DNA of 64,000 bases from Enoplolaimus lenunculus (Eukaryota > Nematoda > Enoplea > Enoplida > Thoracostomopsidae). The notes beneath the pieces were generated by a model. That model was not told the origin of the DNA. It searched no databases and saw only the letters and a program-made list of their open reading frames with translations. Both the position numbers and the translations under genes were made by a program. The stretch lies in assembly GCA_030248215.1 (NCBI GenBank), contig JASANG010003984.1, positions 62,001 through 126,000 on the forward strand. Reading direction: 5' to 3'. Positions 57,689 through 64,000 of the stretch are shown here, piece after piece; positions within the stretch are counted from its first letter, which is position 1, and each line of letters starts with the position of its first letter.

Positions 57689-59219
57689 CTACAATGTCTG
57701 TGGTAGCAATTGGTCTGCCCTCAATTGAGTTTGGGCAATATCGGCCAAGGCGTCTTGGACACGTGAAAGCAATCGCTCACCGTCACGCACTGATTCTTCC
57801 AGTTTTCGTGCCGCATCTTGGTTTCGGGTTTCAAGTAGCTCTAGACCACTTGTCTGTAAAAATTACAATGATGATAAATATCTGATATGTTTATGGCAAC
57901 ATAAGTGCTGTCTCTCAATTTTATTGCAATAAATGCAACTATGTAAGAAAAACTTCATTACAATCAATTTTGAAGATCCGTTAGTTATATCACTGTACTC
58001 GAACCTGAATGATTGGATAATGTATAATTTTAAATTCGTGTAACTCTAAAACTCGCGTATTAAACGTAATCAGCTTTGATACAAATTTACGTACAAAGAC
58101 AATGATTAGTGATCAGCTTTTCTCTACATTACTATATGGACTTGTAACAGATTATATTGCTTAAAAAGCATTTAATAAGAAACCTTCGAAACTACCTGAA
58201 GCTCTTTTGAAGATTCTTCACTAGGTAAAGAATCTATTAAAATATCAATATCTTTTGCAGTTCGTGCGATTAATTGCGCAAAGAGTTGTGCGTTTTCTGT
58301 AACGAATGACTGTAATTCTAAATATACCCTGAAAGGAGAGGTGTCCCGAGTTCTGGCCTCGGCTCCGCGGCCATACGGTACATGGAAAACCCGAGAAAGA
58401 AGCAAATCCTCCACAGCAGAAATAAATATACCTACTACGAGATGTTGTTTGTATAGATTCTAATTCGCCTGCAAGTGATTGTACCACTTCACTCAGTCGA
58501 GGATTTAGCTTGAAATGCCAGCACGAGTAACACAAATATAAGCTCCCTGTAAAATTTGCCTAGGTCCATACAAATACGTTATAAATACGTGTATATGTGT
58601 TTACATGCGATCGTATGTACCTGAGAGAAACTAACTCATTGTTGATAAACGATTATGCCAATTTCAACAAAGTAAAAAATGATAGAGTATTTAATTCTGA
58701 TGGTTTTACTTGAATGACTAATACAAATATACGGTTCCTTGGCAAGCGGGTGAAGTGTAATATGTAATGTAAACACGTACCTTCCTTTTGAATCGCCTCA
58801 ATTCCCGAATTTTTGTTGAAGCCAAACGGTGGTGCTGTTTGCTGCAAAACCCCAATGCTATTACACATATGATTTGCAAGCTAAAATAAAATAAAGAACA
58901 AACTGAACTCTATCAGCAAAATCAAACAGCAATAGACATTGTTATAATGTCGCCTATAGACTTCTAGCTGACCATTCCTTAAAAAACGATAAAATGTGCA
59001 GTGCTGTTTTGTAAGAAGCAAGCAGGCTAATTTACGCGGTGTCACACAAGGGGTCACAATCTCTGATCTCTGGCATTAAACTTTTCCGTTTTAAAAACTA
59101 GGTACCTAAAAATTGATTTTTCATCACGAGGTCATTATAATTTATTAATTCAAGCATTCGAAAATAAAGGGACTAACCTCATTTACACAGTCTTGAAGTT
59201 GTGACAAACGGTCACACAT
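57689..59219 (-). CDS. MED21: MED21, Mediator complex subunit 21, five-exon model
   Basis: MED21 sits in the middle module of Mediator and pairs with MED7 by a coiled coil to bridge activators and RNA polymerase II. Minus-strand exons: 59178-59219, 58781-58880, 58432-58546, 58196-58328, 57689-57853. All introns are GT-AG with joining phases, total 555 bp (184 residues; human 144). Recognition comes from [52 protein letters not shown] followed by IDSLPSEES, and the C-terminal [14 protein letters not shown]. Exon 3 ([20 protein letters not shown]) adds about 38 residues not in the human protein. It is needed to keep phase, because skipping it breaks the frame, but I cannot confirm it from homology. 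The first ATG matches the family start exactly. Confidence 0.92.
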
Positions 59220-60354
59220 AACTTCAATAATGAGTTCACATTTTTTGAGTAAATAACATAGAAAGCTAAAATAAGATAAAGAAGCACCATCGTAACGAAT
59301 CACTAACGACGGGTAACTTTAAACTAACCCATGCTGGTAGCCTCTTTGCTACATATAGATAGCAATCATTTGTTGAAAGGAAGTGTTGCTTTAATATACT
59401 GCATCAAAATTTAGATTGTTCAAAACTGTTATGAAAAGTTTTGCGTTCTGCACGAAGATTTTCTTCCTATTTCCTGTCTATTAAACCGCGCTGAGTGCTG
59501 TAGTCCAAAGCTAGCCTTCTTCGCTCAACATCTATGACTTTTCGGCCTCTCCACTATCTCTAACTATACTCCTACATTAATCCAGCAAAATTACTTTTCT
59601 GTTTGTGTATCAAATTTATTTAGCTAAGTGATTAAAAAGCCCAGTTAATAAAACACGAAAAAGGTTCGCCACAGGGAATGAATGATGTAACCGGATAGCT
59701 ACTTGCCTGGTTTAAAGCTTTAGATTTCCTGGTTAATATTTGCACCTTTACTTTTACCGGCGACAATAATAAAACATCATTGAAACTTTTACTTCAACAT
59801 TCCTTTCCCGTTTCCATTATTCTGATCATTGCACATTTCTGTTCATGTGTATTATCCGTTTACACCCTGGTATGCGGGTTAACAAGGAAAATTTTTTGAT
59901 AGATTGGCAGCCGCTGGAGGTGTGAACTGTCTCGTTTTAATTTTACCCCTGTCCTCCAAAAGCTATAATTAGTGCATACTTCTAGTCGCCGCAGATTGTT
60001 TAGAAAAATTAAAGTGTCTGTTGAAAACCTCTGATTAAAAGTGAAAAGTGCAAAATTTATATAAATTCTTGACTTAAGTTGGAATTCGTCTTTAAATCAT
60101 GTTTCTCCAACCGGATCCTTAAACTTGCAAACCCAAAAACTTTCCCAATTGACTTGTTTTTAGAAAAGTCTGTACTTTCTTGTAGAATCTTAATAGCTGG
60201 TCGCGGACATAATAGAGTTTCGCGTAGACTCTATCAGGACAAGACTGTTTTGCAGTATCCCTGTCTGGACATTGAAATGTTTGACTACCAATGTAGTGCA
60301 CAATATTTTTATGTCACAGACACACCAGGGACACCGCTTAAACAAATTTTAGCG
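59220..60354. other. Intergenic sequence upstream of MED21
   Basis: It should contain the MED21 promoter. No TATA box or repeat was identified with confidence. The frame at 60079-60357 shows no homology. Confidence 0.4.
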
Positions 60355-60690
60355 TGAAATTAAAACTTTGGCGGGAAAATCAAATTTTGGCAAGAAAATA
60401 AAAATTTTGGCCACAAATTTTATCTCTTCGCGGGAAATTCATTTTTGGCATAAAAATTTAAAGTTTTGACTTGAAGTTCAAATTTGGCCGGAACATTAAA
60501 ATTTTTGCTGCAAATTTAACTTCTGTTAGAAAAATATAAATTTTGGCGAGAAATTTATATTTTGGCGGGAATTTCTAATTTTTGCAGGGTAAATCCAAAT
60601 TTCGAAAGGAAAATTTAAATTATGACAGGAAATTGAAATTTCGACGGGAAAATTATTAGTTCTTGGCCAGAAATTCGGTTTTTTGAGGGT
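60355..60690. repeat. Degenerate minisatellite (AAATTTTGGCGGGAAAATT), left part
   Basis: About 20-bp imperfect units of AAATTTTGGCGGGAAA run up to the dimeric SINE and resume after it at 61205-61420. Confidence 0.75.
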
Positions 60691-60691
60691 G

Positions 60692-61204
60692 ACGGTATAT
60701 GTGCACGTAAGTGTGTGTAAAGAAAATGTTGCCATGCCTGTGCACATATACCGGTATAAGAAGTTGTTGCAACGACCGCGTAGTGTAGTGGTAGCATGCT
60801 TGGCTCGAGCGCAAGAGGGCCGAGGTTCGATTCCCGGCGTGGTCATTAACTTTGGGCAAAACTTCAAACAGGGGTCGTGCAGACCGTTAGTACCAACATG
60901 GAGGTCCCACCGAGACGGGCACTGCAAACAGCAAGCCCATGAATTCGGGTAGTTGGATTCGCGGTCCGGGACGATCGCCTGTAAAAACGAGGGATGTCGG
61001 TATATGTGCACGTAAGTGTGTGTAAAGCAAATGTTGCCATGCCTGTGCACATATACCGGTATAAGAAGTTGTTGCAACGACCGCGTAGTGTAGTGGTAGC
61101 ATGCTTGGCTCGAGCGCAAGAGGGCCGAGGTTCGATTTCCGGCGTGGTCATTAACTTTGGGCAAAACTTCAAACAGGGGTCGTGCAGACCGTTAGTACCA
61201 ACAG
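60692..61204 (+). repeat. Dimeric tRNA-derived SINE, second locus
   Basis: The same two-unit arrangement as at 44435-44940, with tRNA-like parts at 60774-60844 and 61079-61149 and the GGAGGTCCCACCGAGACGGG spacer between them. A GAGGG pentamer is present on each side (TTTTGAGGGTG and ACAGAGGGAAA), a possible short duplication. Because both loci share the dimer and its single spacer, the dimer itself is the mobile unit. Confidence 0.87.
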
Positions 61205-61420
61205 AGGGAAATTCAAATTTTGGCGGTAAAATTCACATGTTTGCAAAAAAATCAAATTTTGGGGACAAAATTCTAATTTTGATAGGGAAATTCAAATTTC
61301 GGCGGGAAAATTTAAATTTTGAGGGAAAATTCAGTTTTTGGCCGGAAATTTAAATTTCGGCGGCAAAATTTAAATTTTGGCGTGAAAATCAATTGTTTCG
61401 GTAAATTGTGATTTTAACAC
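61205..61420. repeat. Degenerate minisatellite, right part
   Basis: A continuation of the AAATTTTGGCGGGAAA units, interrupted by the SINE dimer. Confidence 0.75.
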
Positions 61421-62063
61421 GAAAAAAAACATTTACTGTAAAAATACTATGCCATTTTTCGTATATGCCCTAAAAATTACATGCAAAAAACAAAATAAAT
61501 TTATGACATTTACCGCTTTGTAGGGAGACAATGGATGTGCTGAGTGCACGTATGATAAACGTGTGATTGACACAACAGGGAAAATTGCTGCAACGCATCA
61601 CTGGTTTTCTTGAAGGTTTTCCGGAACGAATCCCTATCTTCATTAATAACGCGCTAGAAAAATTCAAATTAACTTGACATATAGTTCTGCAATCTGTATT
61701 ATATATCCAAGTCGCAATTCGTTTATATATACAGCGTTCACACTGGCGTTAAGACATTTCAGCGGCAGCGTTATAGAGTGCGTACCTGATACTCTTCTTA
61801 TCACTTTCACAAAGGTTACAGCAGTTTTTTTTCGTATATATTTATTTATTTTAGCGGTTCACAGCACAATATAATAGCTACAGTTTTATAGGCACATTTC
61901 ATTTGGCTCCGTTTTACTATATTTAATCAGGTTTTCGTTTGAAAACATTGTCGCTTAAATTGATAACGGGAAAAACATTAAAGTTTCTGGAATTGTTCGA
62001 ATTGTGCGCCTGCACTACCTGACACCAAATGATAAACCAGTATTTTGTTTTGCTTTATATATA
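61421..62063. other. Intergenic sequence
   Basis: No gene or repeat was recognised. Confidence 0.4.
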
Positions 62064-62262
62064 CACTGCAAAAAATGGTGAGTCAAGTTGACTCTCTCCG
62101 AAATAGGCTTTCACTGACTACACAAACTGAGTCAAAATTCGACTCCGCCAGAGTCAAACTGTGTCGAACTTTACTCAGGCGAAGTCGAATTTTGACTCAG
62201 TTTTTGTAGTCAGGTAAAGCCTATTTCGGAGAGAGTCAATTTGACTCACCATTTTTGCAGTG
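62064..62262. mobile_element. Hairpin MITE (GAGTCAAA family), copy 2
   Basis: Flanked by TA on both sides. The arms CACTGCAAAAAATGGTGAGT and ACTCACCATTTTTGCAGTG extend inwards for about 85 bp nearly unbroken (CTCTCTCCGAAATAGGCTTT, AAACTGAGTCAAAATTCGAC). It is almost wholly stem, with a loop of about 30 nt. Confidence 0.92.
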
Positions 62263-62544
62263 TATATAGTAAAACCATGACTTTGACCCAAATAAAAATC
62301 ATGGGTAATACGATTTTTTGCGTGTTAAAGCATAAAGATTTAGACTATTTTTGTGCTTTGGATTCGACTTTAGGCTCATGCTTTAGTCTAAATATTTGCT
62401 AATATTTTAGATAGGTAGACAGTAAAACCGGTCGCAACTACAACTCAATATGTTCGACTGTGAATGATAGTCAGCGATCTACAAGGTCTTCATTAAATTT
62501 TTGCGCAGCTGGAGAATATCGAACTGATTGATTCTAACTAGAAA

Positions 62545-62645
62545 ATTTTCAACCTTGCTTGTATTAAGTCAAAGAAAAACCTTGAATGCCCCTCGTAAAA
62601 ATTTGCCTCCCCTTGCAAAGGTGAGCTGGTTTTACAGGCCTGCCC
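62545..62645 (-). mobile_element. GGCCCGTAGCC-family MITE, reverse fragment
   Basis: AAAATTTTCAACCTTGCTTG, AACCTTGAATGCCCCTCGTA and GCAAAGGTGAGCTGGTTTTA ending CAGGCCTGCC. It ends about 75 bp before the transporter start codon. Confidence 0.65.
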
Positions 62646-62720
62646 CATTTCGGCAAGCTTACAATTCAACTTTCAGAATAGGTACTTAATCATGAATAAT
62701 AGCTTGACTCTTGATATTCA

Positions 62721-64000
62721 ATGAAGCCATTATGGATTGTAGCGGCGCTATTGCCTGCGCTATATACTGGCATGGTAGGCCTTCAAATTCCAATCTTGAA
62801 CAATTCACAAGGAGTCATTGAAGCTGCAGTGTTTGGCGAACCCTTTCAATCTGGAGAGATCTTACAACGTGGGTTGTGTACTGGCTTGAACTGTAACCCA
62901 TGGCTTTGGTCAAGTTTAGTAATGATGTACCACGTTGGAATGGTATTCGGCGGAGTGTTTTCGAGCCAATGGGCAGATAGATATGTTAAGTTATTAAGGT
63001 TTATGAAATCTTTGACTTATATAATTTTGAAAATTTAGCTTGCTTTTATTTGATATATATCGTAAACATATCATGGCCTATGACTTTAATGGGCGTAACA
63101 GTAAATTAAGCGTATTTCTAAGCCTAAACCTAAGCCTAAGCCTAAAACCGAAGCAAAAAATGTAATTTAGAATCTAAACTTACTTTTTACGGACCCACCA
63201 AAAACCTGGACGCCCCTTGAAGTAACATGGGTCCATATCATAATGCAACTGGAATTACTGTTTGAGTGAATCCGGTATTTTTCATCAGAATGTGGTTATT
63301 CTTGGTGTTGGTGTTAATTCTGAGTTTCAAAAAATGTGGAACTTTTTGACTATTTTTTCTTGTTAGAACTAAAAATAGTTAGCTTGGTTACTTACCTATC
63401 ATTATGCAACCGGAATTGCAGTTTCCGTATGAAATCCGGTACATTTTTTCACCAAATTTTCCGGCATTCTTGGCATTTGTGTTCATAATTCTGAGTTTCG
63501 AAAAATGAAAGCTGAATTTTTTTGACTATAATTTTTTCTGTTATAGCAGTAAAATAGTATGACACTGTAGAAATCTAAAATATTTCACAAAATTTCTTCA
63601 AAGTATCGAATTAAATAAACGCTTTAAAAAAGTACACTGCAAAAAATGGTGAGTCACATTAACTATCTCCGAAATAGGCTCTACGGAGCTACACAAACTG
63701 AGTCAAATTTGACTCACTTAGTCGCACGTTTAACTCTGGCGGAGTCGAATTTGACTCAGCTTGTGTAGTCCCGTAGAGCTTATTTCAGAGAGAGTCAATT
63801 TGACTCACCATTTTTTGCAGTGTATGAACAGTAAAAAAGTTGCACCAACTTATAAAATGATAGCAGGAGTCCTGTATTTATGTAAATCTTAACTTATTTT
63901 AGGACGCAAATCCGCCCTTATGCTATCTTCGAACGCGTTTATCCTACTCGGATCTGTATTTTGTTTCACAGTATGGGTAGTCCCGTCAATAACGTGGATG
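62721..64000 (+). CDS. GLUT-like sugar transporter (major facilitator), partial 5' end
   Basis: The first exon, 62721-62985, encodes an N-terminal hydrophobic helix (KPLWIVAALLPALYTGMVGL), the GLUT-like LQIPILNNSQGVIEA block, a second helix region (LVMMYHVGMVFGGVFSSQ) and WADRY. The second exon, from 63903 after CTTATTTTAG, supplies GRKSALMLSSNAFILLGSVF, completing the major-facilitator loop motif D-R-x-G-R-K between helices 2 and 3. The resemblance to SLC2A members is in NAPQKVIEEF- and VNRFGRRNSML-type positions. The gene runs off the window. For the frame to hold, the exon 1 donor must read G|TTAAGT instead of G|GTAAGT; no GT donor in the right phase was found. The start is the first ATG in frame. 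Confidence 0.75.
63078..63228. mobile_element. TTAGGC-core MITE (transporter intron 1)
   Basis: TATGACTTTAATGGGCGTAA and GACGCCCCTTGAAGTAACAT are inverted ends, with CCTAAACCTAAGCCTAAGCC in the core. It is closest to the element at 5129. Confidence 0.75.
63245..63580. mobile_element. Decayed CCGGAA-type hAT MITE pieces (transporter intron 1)
   Basis: ATGCAACTGGAATTACTG, TTCTTGGTGTTGGTGTTAAT, then a second start CATTATGCAACCGGAATTGC with TTCTTGGCATTTGTGTTCAT. There are two overlapping or tandem left ends of the same family and no right end. Confidence 0.5.
63635..63822. mobile_element. Hairpin MITE (GAGTCAAA family), copy 3
   Basis: TA-flanked. CACTGCAAAAAATGGTGAGT and ACTCACCATTTTTTGCAGTG are its ends. 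The inner arms GGCTCTACGGAGCTACACAA and TTGTGTAGTCCCGTAGAGCT differ from copies 1 and 2 but still pair with each other. It lies in intron 1 of the transporter. Confidence 0.92.

Noticed and set aside
60079-60357. A 92-codon plus-strand gene upstream of MED21
   Set aside because: No homology; overlapped by a minus-strand frame; it runs straight into the minisatellite.
44512-61149. Four tRNA genes
   Set aside because: Acceptor stem and A/B boxes are good, but the anticodon stem has a mismatch and the T stem pairs poorly. The apparent CGA anticodon would need a long variable arm. All four lie in a repeated dimer, so they are SINE heads.

Overview
This window is animal (metazoan) nuclear DNA, very probably from an invertebrate. 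It is AT-rich, its genes are split by GT-AG introns with TTTCAG/TTTGCAG/TTTTAG acceptors, and it is loaded with short non-autonomous DNA transposons, tRNA-derived SINEs, satellites and an I/R1-like LINE. I cannot name the species. Several repeats carry TTAGGC-like runs, but this motif is too weak to place the organism.

Layout. (1) 1 to about 27.7 kb holds no convincing protein gene. It is a mosaic of satellites (three with a 26-bp period), hAT-type MITEs beginning CAGGG and flanked by 8-bp duplications, other inverted-repeat MITE families, and SINE fragments. (2) 27.76-43.10 kb, minus strand: SMG9, a nonsense-mediated decay factor, rebuilt from 14 exons. One 7-kb intron holds a nearly intact LINE, a decayed second LINE and a 55-bp-arm palindrome. 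(3) 44.96-48.97 kb, plus strand: GCLM, the regulatory subunit of glutamate-cysteine ligase, in three exons, head-to-head with SMG9. A dimeric tRNA-derived SINE ends about 20 bp before its ATG. (4) 52.25-53.12 kb, plus: a two-exon gene for an unrecognised single-pass coiled-coil protein. (5) 57.69-59.22 kb, minus: MED21, a Mediator subunit, in five exons. (6) 62.72 kb to the window end, plus: the start of a GLUT-like major-facilitator sugar transporter.

The identified genes are unrelated housekeeping genes (RNA surveillance, glutathione synthesis, transcription, sugar transport), not a pathway cluster. Exon models were assembled by hand from splice signals and remembered family sequences. For SMG9, GCLM and MED21 the phases join with no frame error and the lengths are exact multiples of three.

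The most unusual material is in the repeats: a 1.56-kb hAT-type element with an exact 8-bp target duplication whose inside is almost wholly a 47-copy 26-bp satellite; two other unrelated 26-bp satellites; a MITE family with TTAGGC-like cores; and TA-flanked MITEs that are almost perfect hairpins with GAGTCAAA/TTTGACTC motifs inside. No intact virus-like or LTR element was recognised.
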